Assembly (NCBI GenBank): GCA_964385645.1
Contig: CAYLPT010000187.1
Coordinates: 1 to 6,039 of the forward strand
Source: CAYLPT01 sp964385645
GTDB lineage: Bacteria > Armatimonadota > Hebobacteria > Hebobacterales > Hebobacteraceae
DNA length: 6,039 nt
Direction of reading: 5' to 3'
Numbering within the stretch: the stretch's first letter is position 1; each line of letters opens with the position of its first letter. Below are positions 1 through 5,911 of this stretch, in pieces. The notes beneath the pieces are model-generated. The model saw only the letters and a list, made by a program, of their open reading frames with translations. It did no database searches and had not been told where the DNA came from. The translations under genes were made by a program, and so were the position numbers.

Positions 1-1640
1 CCTTCGGGGACTCCGACCAGGTCCGCGTCGGCGACCACGTCCTCGCCATGGGCAGCCCCCTCGCGTTGTCGCAGTCCGTCACCATGGGCATCGTCAGCAA
101 CACCGCCATGGTCATGCCCGAGATGCTCTGGCCCCAGCGGCTCGAGCTGGAGGGCGAGGATGTGGGCTCCATGGTCCGCTGGATCGGCCACGACGCGCGC
201 ATCAGCCAGGGCAACTCCGGGGGGCCGCTCGTCAACCTCGCCGGCGAGATCGTGGGCATCAACGAGATCATCTTCGGCCTGGGCGGCGCGATCCCCGGCA
301 ACCTCGCCCGGGCCACCGCAGAGCGCCTGCTTGCCGACGGAGCCGTCCCCCGCGCCTGGCTCGGCCTTGGCGTACAGCCCCTCCTGCGCTCCCAGCGACA
401 CCAGGAGGGAGTACTCGTCAGCGGCGCCGTCCCCGGCTCCCCCGCCGAGGCGGCGGGGTTCCAGCCCGGCGACGTGCTCGTCTCGCTGGCTGGCCGGCCG
501 GTCAGCGTCACCGTCCCGGAGGAGCTGCCCATCTTCAACCAGTACGCCGCCTCCCTCGAGATCGGCCGCGCCGCCGAGGCGGTGGTCCTCAGGGGCGGAC
601 AGCGGCTCGCGCTCCAGGTCACGCCGGACCTGCGAGAGCCCCGCCAGCCCCGGCCCCGGGAGCTCGGCGCCTGGGGAATCACCGCCCGCGACCTGTCCCT
701 GATCGAGGCCAGGGAGATGCGCCGCGAGACCCGCGACGGCGTCCTCGTCACCAGCGTCCGTCCCGGCGGCCCCGGCGATGAGGCGAAGCCCAAGCTCCTC
801 GAGCGGGACGTCATCGTCGCCGTCGCCGGCCGGCCGGTCAGGGGCCTGGCCGACCTCGACGCCGCCACGGAGGAGGCGCTCGCCGCCCAGCCCGAACCCG
901 CCCCTGTGCTGGTGTCCTTCGACCGCCGCGGGGAGCGATACCTGACCGTAGTGCGCCTGGGCAGAAGGCCAGAGCCCATCCCAACCCAGGAGGTCCGCCG
1001 GGCCTGGCTCGGGGTCGAGACTCAGGTGCTCACCCAGGAGCTCGCGGAGGCCCTTGGCCTCCCCCAGGCGGGCGGCGTCAGGGTCACCCAGGTCCTCCCC
1101 GGCAGCCCGGCCGAGGAGGCCGGCCTGCAGGTCGGCGACCTGCTGCTGGAGCTCGACGGCCATCCGATCCCCGCCACGCGCCCGGAGCACCTCGAGGTCT
1201 TCCCCGCGCTGCTCCGCCAGCGCGACATCGGCGCGCAGGTCCGCCTGCGCCTCCTACGCGATGGGCAAGAGCAGCAGGTGGCGGTCGCGCTCGCTGCTTC
1301 CCCGCCCTCCCCGCGGGAGCTGCGCACCTACCGCGACGAGCACTTCGAGTTCACTGTCCGCGATCTCGCCCTCGAGGACCGCGCCCGCCAGCAGCTGCCC
1401 GAGCACGAGCAGGGCGCGCTCGTCGTGGCCGTCAGCGAGGGAAGCTGGGCGGCCCTGGGGCAGCTCGCCGTGGGCGACCTCATTGTGGCGGTGGACGAGC
1501 GGGCGACGCCCGACCGCGCGCGCCTCGAGCGCGAGATGCAGCGCATCGTCGAGGAGAGGCCGGAGGCCGTCGTCTTCCACGTCCGCCGCGGCATCCACCA
1601 TATGTTCATCGAGCTCCAGCCCAAGTGGGGCGACGAGTAG
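1..1640 (+). CDS. HtrA/Deg-family serine protease with about four PDZ domains (5' end outside window)
   Basis: Probable envelope quality-control protease that degrades or holds misfolded exported proteins. The reading frame is open from base 3, so the start, any signal peptide and the catalytic His and Asp lie upstream; 545 residues are visible. The first residues, GDSDQVRVGDHVLAMGSP, and then GIVSN are typical of the second half of an HtrA protease domain. The nucleophile is the Ser of GNSGGPLVNLAGEIVGIN (codon 216-218), and the domain ends with AIPGNLARATAERLL. Four PDZ-like domains follow, at about 351-632, 666-959, 996-1298 and 1329-1619. The first and third carry the clearest PDZ motif (PGSPAEAAGFQPGD and PGSPAEEAGLQVGD); the second and fourth are more divergent. 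DegP and DegQ have two PDZ domains and DegS one, so this C-terminal region is long. The next gene follows after 50 bases and is probably co-transcribed. The protease identity is sure; the exact DegP/DegQ/DegS-type role is not. Confidence 0.93.
   Translation, partial: FGDSDQVRVGDHVLAMGSPLALSQSVTMGIVSNTAMVMPEMLWPQRLELEGEDVGSMVRWIGHDARISQGNSGGPLVNLAGEIVGINEIIFGLGGAIPGNLARATAERLLADGAVPRAWLGLGVQPLLRSQRHQEGVLVSGAVPGSPAEAAGFQPGDVLVSLAGRPVSVTVPEELPIFNQYAASLEIGRAAEAVVLRGGQRLALQVTPDLREPRQPRPRELGAWGITARDLSLIEAREMRRETRDGVLVTSVRPGGPGDEAKPKLLERDVIVAVAGRPVRGLADLDAATEEALAAQPEPAPVLVSFDRRGERYLTVVRLGRRPEPIPTQEVRRAWLGVETQVLTQELAEALGLPQAGGVRVTQVLPGSPAEEAGLQVGDLLLELDGHPIPATRPEHLEVFPALLRQRDIGAQVRLRLLRDGQEQQVAVALAASPPSPRELRTYRDEHFEFTVRDLALEDRARQQLPEHEQGALVVAVSEGSWAALGQLAVGDLIVAVDERATPDRARLEREMQRIVEERPEAVVFHVRRGIHHMFIELQPKWGDE
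351..1619 (+). repeat. Two-PDZ unit duplicated in tandem within the protease (A-B-A-B)
   Basis: At protein level the PDZ-like domains alternate. Domains 1 (351-632) and 3 (996-1298) share RAWLG, then PGSPAE(A/E)AG(F/L)Q(P/V)GD, then a PE(E/H)L..(I/V)F....(E/D)IG stretch. Domains 2 (666-959) and 4 (1329-1619) share a T(A/V)RDL(S/A)L entry motif, G(V/A)LV, (V/L)IVAV and a (Q/R)PE.....RRG ending. This pattern suggests duplication of a two-domain block rather than stepwise single-domain gain. DNA identity between the units is low, so any duplication is old. Confidence 0.55.
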
Positions 1641-1644
1641 CACA

Positions 1645-1662
1645 CGCGGGCCCAGCCCCGCG
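1645..1662 (+). other. Small GC hairpin between protease and pseudoprotease genes
   Basis: CGCGGG (1645-1650) and CCCGCG (1657-1662) can pair as a 6-bp stem with a 6-base loop, just after the protease stop codon. No T tract follows. It could stabilise the upstream mRNA end or slightly attenuate transcription, but in DNA this GC-rich such a stem can also arise by chance. Confidence 0.25.
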
Positions 1663-1679
1663 CCACACCAGGACGCGAG

Positions 1680-1684
1680 AGGAG
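1680..1684 (+). promoter_or_regulatory. Ribosome binding site that sets the pseudoprotease start
   Basis: AGGAG lies 6 bases before the ATG at 1691. An in-frame ATG at 1625, inside the protease gene, has no such site and would place a charged segment in front of an evident signal peptide. The start is therefore taken at 1691. Confidence 0.8.
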
Positions 1685-1690
1685 ACGAAG

Positions 1691-2479
1691 ATGCGAAGCA
1701 CACTGGTGCCGATCCTGTGGCTAGCCGCGCTCGGGGCCGCCGGCCTCGGCGCCCCCGACAGCGCCCGCGCCGCCAGCCCGGCGGCCGCCGCGGCGCGATC
1801 GCTCATGGACCGCTACTCCCAGTCCGTCGTCACCGTGCGCGTGGTGGCCAAAGTTCGTATGGTCATGGAGGGCCGGGAGATGGACGAGGACGAGCAGACC
1901 CAGGAGGCCAAGGCCACCGTCATCAGCCCCTCAGGGCTGTGCGTCACCGCGCTCTCCAGCGTGGACCCGGTCCACATCGTCGAGATGATCATGGCCGGCC
2001 AGGAGGGCTTCCGCTGGGAGGCCGACATCACCGATGTCAAGATCCGCCCCGCCGAGGGCCGCGAGATCTCCGCCCGCATCGTGCTGCGCGACCGGGACCT
2101 GGACCTCGCCTTCATCCAGCCCACCGAGCCCCTGCCCCAGCCCATGGCCCCCGTTGACTTCGCCCCCGCCGTGGAGCCCGGCCTGCTCGACCAGGTCCTC
2201 ATCCTGACTCGCCTCGGGGAAGTGGTGAACCGGGAGCCCGCCCTGCTCACGGACCACATCGCTGCCCTCGTCGAGAAGCCCCGACGCCTCTACGTCACCG
2301 GCATGTCCGTGCACATGACCGGCCTGGGCTGCCCGGTCTTCACCCTCGAGGGGGCCCCTGTGGGCCTGCTGGTCATGCGCGCCCTGCCCTCGACCGGCGC
2401 GGACGAGCGCGACATGCTCCCCGTCATCCTCCCCGCGGCCGACCTGCTCCGCGCCGCCGGCCAGGTCCCCGGGGACTAG
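1691..2479 (+). CDS. Exported HtrA-like pseudoprotease (trypsin fold, His and Ser lost)
   Basis: A 262-residue protein with a likely Sec signal peptide (MRSTLVPILWLAALGAAGLG, cleavage perhaps near ARA-AS at 25-29). It then follows the HtrA chymotrypsin-fold pattern: SVVTVRVV (45-52); VISPSGLCVTALSSV (77-91), matching the family's ISPDGYILTNAHVV; RDLDLAFIQP (135-144), matching the Asp block; and GLGCPVFTLEGAPVGLL (211-227), matching GNSGGPLVN..G.IVGI. By this alignment the catalytic His is Ser89, Asp138 is kept and the nucleophile is Leu212, so peptidase activity is not expected. There is no PDZ domain. The gene lies 50 bases after an intact HtrA-type protease and may act as its partner, regulator or substrate adaptor in the periplasm; that role is inferred. 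Cys84 and Cys214 are the only cysteines and flank the dead active site. The fold assignment rests on motif alignment by eye. Confidence 0.75.
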   Translation: MRSTLVPILWLAALGAAGLGAPDSARAASPAAAAARSLMDRYSQSVVTVRVVAKVRMVMEGREMDEDEQTQEAKATVISPSGLCVTALSSVDPVHIVEMIMAGQEGFRWEADITDVKIRPAEGREISARIVLRDRDLDLAFIQPTEPLPQPMAPVDFAPAVEPGLLDQVLILTRLGEVVNREPALLTDHIAALVEKPRRLYVTGMSVHMTGLGCPVFTLEGAPVGLLVMRALPSTGADERDMLPVILPAADLLRAAGQVPGD

Positions 2480-2510
2480 GGCGCAGGCTCGCAGTCCTCT
2501 GGGGCAAGGG

Positions 2511-2545
2511 CCTGAGGTTGTCCTGAGCGAAGTGCAGCAGACCTC
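2511..2545. repeat. Possible relic of a dispersed intergenic repeat
   Basis: The stretch contains TTGTCCTGAGCGAAG (2518-2532), which from memory resembles the core of a short repeat found between genes in many GC-rich bacterial genomes. It is bracketed by GAGGT (2514-2518) and ACCTC (2541-2545), and CCTGAG occurs twice (2511-2516, 2522-2527). Only one copy is in the window, so the family assignment cannot be tested here. Confidence 0.3.
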
Positions 2546-2576
2546 CCCTTCCCCGCGCAGGGCGGACCTTGAGGGA

Positions 2577-2603
2577 GGAGCCCCGCGCTTGCCGCGGGGC
2601 TCC
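2577..2603 (+). terminator. Perfect 11-bp hairpin, terminator-like without T tract
   Basis: GGAGCCCCGCG (2577-2587) pairs perfectly with CGCGGGGCTCC (2593-2603) around a 5-base loop. It lies about 100 bases after the pseudoprotease stop and before the sigma factor gene, where an operon boundary is expected. GAAATG follows rather than a run of T, so it is not a canonical intrinsic terminator. It may be a weak terminator, a Rho-assisted 3' end or an mRNA-stabilising stem. Confidence 0.45.
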
Positions 2604-2618
2604 GAAATGTGCTAGACT
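2589..2618 (+). promoter_or_regulatory. Candidate housekeeping (sigma-70 type) promoter for the sigma factor operon
   Basis: TTGCCG (2589-2594), 18 bases, then TAGACT (2613-2618), preceded by TGC (2610-2612) as an extended -10. Each hexamer matches the consensus at 4 of 6 positions. Transcription would begin near 2625, giving a leader of about 40 bases that includes the ribosome binding site at 2651. The -35 lies in the loop and right arm of the hairpin at 2577-2603. Confidence 0.4.
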
Positions 2619-2624
2619 CTCCGG

Positions 2625-2652
2625 CGAACTTGCGACCCGCTCGCGTGTCGAA
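2625..2652 (+). promoter_or_regulatory. Candidate ECF (RpoE-type) promoter upstream of the ECF sigma gene
   Basis: CGAACTT (2625-2631), exactly 15 bases, then GTCGAA (2647-2652). The sigma-E/ECF02 consensus from established knowledge is about GGAACTT-N15-GTCTAA, so the match is 6 of 7 in the -35, 5 of 6 in the -10, with the expected spacing. Transcription would start around 2658-2660. This suggests autoregulation by the adjacent sigma factor. It is a single site found by eye and untested. Confidence 0.45.
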
Positions 2653-2655
2653 AGG
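2651..2655 (+). promoter_or_regulatory. Ribosome binding site of the ECF sigma gene
   Basis: AAAGG lies 8 bases before the ATG at 2664. It overlaps the -10 of the candidate ECF promoter, so only transcripts from the upstream promoter would contain it. Confidence 0.45.
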
Positions 2656-2663
2656 CCAAAGGT

Positions 2664-3335
2664 ATGCTGGCCCGAGAGCCGCGCGAGCGCGCACTGTCAC
2701 ACATGCGCCACATAGGACCGGCCCCGGTGAACGATCGTCCAGCCCAGGACGGCGAGCGCGACTCCCACTCGGCGGCCGAGGCCTTCGATCGCCTCTTCCA
2801 GGCCTACGAGCAGAAGATCTTCAACCTCATCCTGCGGCTCGTCGGCGACTATGAGGAGGCCGCCGACCTCACCGCCGAGACCTTCGTGCGCGCCATGCGC
2901 GCCTACCATCGCTTCCGCCACGAGGCCCAGCCCTCCACCTGGCTCTACCGCATCGCCCTGAACCTCTGCAAGAACTACTTCCGCCAGCAGCGCCTCCGCC
3001 GGCGCGTCCACGCCTTCTCCCTCGACAGCCCCCCGGAGTCCGCCCCCGACTCCGCCCCCCGCGAGATCGAGGACTCCACCCAGTCCCCAGAGCACCGCTT
3101 CGCTGCCCGCGAGCTCCAGGAGCACGTCGCCAAATGCCTCCTCCAGCTCCGCCCCGACTTCCGCACCCTGATCGTCCTGCGAGACGTCCAGGGCCTCTCC
3201 TATCAGGAGGTCGCCGCCGCCCTGGGCTGCTCCGAGAAGGCCGTCAAGTCTCGCCTGTTCCGCGCCCGCACCCAGCTCCGCCAGGCCCTCGACCCGTACC
3301 TCTCAGGTCAGGGGCCCCAGGGCACTCCCCGCTAG
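2664..3335 (+). CDS. ECF-type RNA polymerase sigma factor (RpoE-like)
   Basis: A 223-residue sigma-70 family factor of the extracytoplasmic-function type, which redirects RNA polymerase to stress promoters. Sigma region 2 spans about residues 41-112 (FDRLFQAYEQKIFNLILRL, DLTAETFVRAMRAYHRFR, then STWLYRIALNLCKNYFR). A Ser/Pro/Asp-rich linker covers 113-148. Region 4 spans about 149-212, with the DNA-binding helix-turn-helix LSYQEVAAALGCSEKAVKSR. There is no region 3, as usual for ECF factors. The start at 2664 is favoured by AAAGG 8 bases upstream, but the first 35 or so residues are poorly conserved in character. Met14 (2703) has no ribosome binding site; GTG at 2727 has AGGA 9 bases upstream and would give 202 residues, nearer the usual ECF length. 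No anti-sigma gene is adjacent; bamA follows after 43 bases. ECF identity is sure; the exact subgroup is not. Confidence 0.93.
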   Translation: MLAREPRERALSHMRHIGPAPVNDRPAQDGERDSHSAAEAFDRLFQAYEQKIFNLILRLVGDYEEAADLTAETFVRAMRAYHRFRHEAQPSTWLYRIALNLCKNYFRQQRLRRRVHAFSLDSPPESAPDSAPREIEDSTQSPEHRFAARELQEHVAKCLLQLRPDFRTLIVLRDVQGLSYQEVAAALGCSEKAVKSRLFRARTQLRQALDPYLSGQGPQGTPR

Positions 3336-3368
3336 GTCGGCCGCTGCCATGCCCACTACCACCGCCCC

Positions 3369-3374
3369 GGAGGA
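3369..3374 (+). promoter_or_regulatory. Ribosome binding site that sets the bamA start
   Basis: GGAGGA lies 4 bases before the ATG at 3379, which opens directly into a signal peptide. The in-frame ATG at 3349 has no such site and would add ten residues that include acidic ones (PTTTAPEDA) ahead of the signal peptide. Confidence 0.8.
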
Positions 3375-3378
3375 CGCG

Positions 3379-5241
3379 ATGCATCGGGCTCTCTTCCTCG
3401 CTCTCTTCGCTCTCATCTTGCTCGTCGCTCCGGCCGGCCGGCCCGCCGCGGCTCAGGCGGAGCCCGCGCTGGAGGCCGCGCCCGCCCAGTCCGAGCCTGC
3501 ACCGGAGGCCGCCCCGGCGCTTGAGGAGATACCCCCCAGGCCCGCGCTCCCTACCGCCCCCCCGGTGATCACCAGCGTCGACATAGTGGGGCATCGGCAC
3601 ATCCCCGCCGACCTCATCCGCGCCGCCATCAGCAGCGAGCCCGGCGCCCCCTACTCCGAGGACCGGGTGACCCGCGACCGGCAGGCCGTCCTCGACCTGG
3701 GCTGGTTCGAGACCGTCGCCGTCGAGCGAGAGGGAGTGGACGGCGGCGTGCGGCTTCTCTTCCGCGTCGCCGAGAACCCCGTGGTCAACGACATCCAGTT
3801 CGAGGGCAACCGCGCGCTCAGCCGCGAGCAGCTCCTCGCCGCCATGGACACCCGGCCCCGGCTCGGCGCTGAGGTCGTCACCCCCGATATGGTCTTCAGC
3901 CGCGCCCGGCTGCTGCGGGACGTGCAGGCGATCGAGGACCGCTACCGCCGCGACGGCTATATCCTCGCCATGGTGGCCGACCGCGCGATGACCAACGATG
4001 GCGTCCTTATCCTCACCATCGCCGAGGGCATCATCGAGGACATTCGCATCGAGGGCAACACCCACACCAAGACCCACGTCATCCGCCGCTACCTTCGCAC
4101 CCAGGTCGGCGACACCTACAACGACCGCCAGGTGGCCCGAGACATCGCGCGGCTCGTCGGGCTAAATTACTTCGAGACCGTCCGCCGCGACGCCGAGATG
4201 GGCACCGACTACGGCCAGGTGATCCTGGTCATCACCGTGGTCGAGAAGCGCCGCACCGGCCTCGCCTCTGTGGGTGGCGGTTACTCCTCCGTCCAGGGGC
4301 TGGTCGGCTTCGTGGACCTGGTCAAGACCAACCTCGGCGGCACCGGCCAGATGGTCAGCTTCCGCGCTGAGTTCGGCGGCCGCGACAGCTACGAGGTCGG
4401 CTACCGCCACCCCTGGGTCATGACCCCCGAGACCCGCCTCAGCCTCGGCCTCTACAACCGCTTCATCCTCCGAGAGGCGTTCGTGCGCACCCCCGAGGAC
4501 CAGCGCCGAAGCATCCTCTACGACGAGCGCCGCTCCGGCGGCAACCTCACCCTCGGGCGCCCCCTGTCCGATTTCACGAGCGCCTTCCTGAGCCTGCGCG
4601 CCGACGAGGTCTCGATCTCAGGCTTGACTGCCGAGGAGGAGCCCTACCTCGGCGGCGCCGCCTTCCTGCCCCGCCGCGTCCGCAGCATCACCCTCGCTGG
4701 CATCTCAGACACCCGGCTCCGCGACGAAACCGACGACCGCTTCAACCCCCACCGCGGCGCCTTCCACCAGCTCTCGCTCGAGTTCGCCGGCATGTTCGGC
4801 GGCGCCGAGTTCAACAAGTACACCCTTGACAACCGCCGCTACTTCCGCGTGGGCGAGCGCAGCGTCCTCGCCCTCCGCCTGCTCTGCGGGGTCACCACCG
4901 GCGACCCGCCCTACCTCGAGCAGTTCCTCATCGGCGGCACCGAGTCCCTGCGCGGCTTCCGCAGCGACCGCTTCGCCGGCGCCCGCATGGTATTGCTCAA
5001 CACCGAGTATCGCATGCGCATCACTGATACCATCACCGGCGTAGCCTTCCTCGACGCCGGCGACGCCTGGGGCGGCTCCATCGCCGCCGACCCCTTCTTC
5101 CGCGGCGACCCCTCCTTCACACCCCACTTCGGCTACGGCGCCGGCGTCCGGATACGCACCCCCATCGGGCCCCTCCGCCTCGACCTCGGCTTCAGCAGCG
5201 AAGGCACCGAGACCCACTTCGGCGTAGCCCACATGTTCTAG
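3379..5241 (+). CDS. bamA: Outer-membrane protein assembly factor BamA (Omp85 family, three POTRA domains)
   Basis: Core of the machine that folds and inserts beta-barrel proteins into the outer membrane; 620 residues. A signal peptide (1 to about 26, ending AAAQ) is followed by an Ala/Pro/Glu-rich linker (27-57) with an imperfect internal repeat (EPALEAAP / EPAPEAAP). Three POTRA domains follow at about 62-132, 134-217 and 218-290; the second and third open with the family pattern I.(F/I)EGN. The 16-strand barrel region is 291-620. It carries the LRGF motif (524-527) of the inward-folded loop 6 inside GGTESLRGFRSDRFAG, then FLDAGDAW (557-564), and ends in Phe (AHMF), the usual beta-signal ending. 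Proteobacterial BamA usually has five POTRA domains and about 800 residues, so this is a short form. Neighbours skp and lpxD favour BamA over TamA, which also has three POTRA domains. Confidence 0.93.
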   Translation: MHRALFLALFALILLVAPAGRPAAAQAEPALEAAPAQSEPAPEAAPALEEIPPRPALPTAPPVITSVDIVGHRHIPADLIRAAISSEPGAPYSEDRVTRDRQAVLDLGWFETVAVEREGVDGGVRLLFRVAENPVVNDIQFEGNRALSREQLLAAMDTRPRLGAEVVTPDMVFSRARLLRDVQAIEDRYRRDGYILAMVADRAMTNDGVLILTIAEGIIEDIRIEGNTHTKTHVIRRYLRTQVGDTYNDRQVARDIARLVGLNYFETVRRDAEMGTDYGQVILVITVVEKRRTGLASVGGGYSSVQGLVGFVDLVKTNLGGTGQMVSFRAEFGGRDSYEVGYRHPWVMTPETRLSLGLYNRFILREAFVRTPEDQRRSILYDERRSGGNLTLGRPLSDFTSAFLSLRADEVSISGLTAEEEPYLGGAAFLPRRVRSITLAGISDTRLRDETDDRFNPHRGAFHQLSLEFAGMFGGAEFNKYTLDNRRYFRVGERSVLALRLLCGVTTGDPPYLEQFLIGGTESLRGFRSDRFAGARMVLLNTEYRMRITDTITGVAFLDAGDAWGGSIAADPFFRGDPSFTPHFGYGAGVRIRTPIGPLRLDLGFSSEGTETHFGVAHMF

Positions 5242-5257
5242 CCCGCCGCGCGCGGGC
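5241..5257 (+). other. Small GC hairpin in the bamA-skp gap
   Basis: GCCCGC (5241-5246) can pair with GCGGGC (5252-5257) around a 5-base loop between the bamA stop and the skp ribosome binding site. There is no T tract, so termination is unlikely; it may modestly affect the mRNA. It could be chance in such GC-rich sequence. Confidence 0.25.
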
Positions 5258-5272
5258 CGAGAGGAGCTCACT

Positions 5273-5905
5273 ATGCGCAACCCCATCACCGCCCTCGCAC
5301 TCCTCGCCTGCCTCAGCGCGCTCTCCAGCGCGCCTCTCGCCGCCCAGTCGCCCTCCGTGGGCGTCGTGGACATGGAGCGCGTCGCCGCCGAGTACCGGGC
5401 CATGCAGCAGCTCAACCGCCAGTTCCAGGACTTCCAGCGGCAGCAGGAGACCCTCCTCCAGCGCCACCAGCGCGCCCAGATGCTCGCCGACTCCGAGCGC
5501 CAGGAGTACTTCGACCTCCTCGACAAGAGCGCACCCACCCAGGAAGCCGCCAACCGCATCGCCAGCCTCGAGCGCCTCTCCGCCGAGCGCTCCCGCACCC
5601 TCACCACCCTCCGCGAGACCACCGACCGCACCCCCGAGCAGGACCAGGAGCTCGAGCGCCTCGCCGCCCTCCATGAGCGCCGCACCGACGAGCTGCTCGC
5701 CCTCCACGGCGCCGTCGAGCAGACCGTCCTCGCCAAGTACGAGGAGCTCTCCAAGATCATCACCGACAGCGTCAACGCCGCCGTCAAGCAGACTGCCGAG
5801 GCCAAGGGGCTGACCCTTGTGCTCCGCAAGGAGGTCGTCCTCTTCGGCGGCGCCGATATCACCGACGACGTGCTCGCCCGCCTCAACGAGTCGCCAGCCG
5901 GCTAG
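5273..5905 (+). CDS. skp: Periplasmic chaperone Skp (OmpH family)
   Basis: Holdase chaperone that carries unfolded outer-membrane proteins across the periplasm to BamA; 210 residues. The signal peptide is residues 1 to about 25 (ALLACLSALSSAPLAAQ). The mature protein opens with VGVVDMERVAAEY (29-41), the first strand of the OmpH fold. Next comes a long charged, Gln/Glu/Arg-rich coiled-coil arm (about 42-160), and the second strand region VKQTAEAKGLTLVLRKEVV with GGADITDDVLARLN (171-205), typical of the family C-terminus. GAGGAG ends 6 bases before the ATG and fixes the start. At 210 residues it exceeds the roughly 160 of E. coli Skp, the extra length being in the arms. Its position after bamA and before lpxD is the conserved order for this gene. 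Confidence 0.92.
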   Translation: MRNPITALALLACLSALSSAPLAAQSPSVGVVDMERVAAEYRAMQQLNRQFQDFQRQQETLLQRHQRAQMLADSERQEYFDLLDKSAPTQEAANRIASLERLSAERSRTLTTLRETTDRTPEQDQELERLAALHERRTDELLALHGAVEQTVLAKYEELSKIITDSVNAAVKQTAEAKGLTLVLRKEVVLFGGADITDDVLARLNESPAG

Positions 5906-5911
5906 CAGCCC

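Noticed and set aside
492..841. Identical 14-base stretch GGCCGGCCGGTCAG at 492-505 and 828-841
   Set aside because: It encodes the same AGRPV turn in PDZ domains 1 and 2 with the preferred GC-rich codons. The domains are otherwise divergent, so this is not a recent repeat or recombination site.
1054..2157. Open frame on the + strand spanning the protease end and the pseudoprotease start
   Set aside because: It is out of frame with both genes, Arg/Ser/Pro-rich with no family motif, and crosses a clear ribosome binding site and gene boundary.
2542..2578. Alternative stem CCTCCC (2542-2547) with GGGAGG (2573-2578) as a possible antiterminator to the hairpin at 2577
   Set aside because: It is only 6 bp with a 25-base loop and overlaps the 11-bp stem by two bases. 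There is no leader peptide, ligand-type structure or T tract, so a riboswitch or attenuator is not supported.
3336..3378. Possible separate promoter for bamA in the gap after the sigma gene
   Set aside because: No recognisable -35/-10 pair of either housekeeping or ECF type is visible in these 43 bases; only the ribosome binding site stands out.
4705..5886. Long open frame on the - strand across bamA and skp, and a similar one at 3244-4077
   Set aside because: They lie antisense to well-identified genes, show Ala/Arg/Ser or Gly/Val-rich low-complexity composition, have no recognisable domain, and are expected where GC-rich codons suppress stops on the opposite strand.
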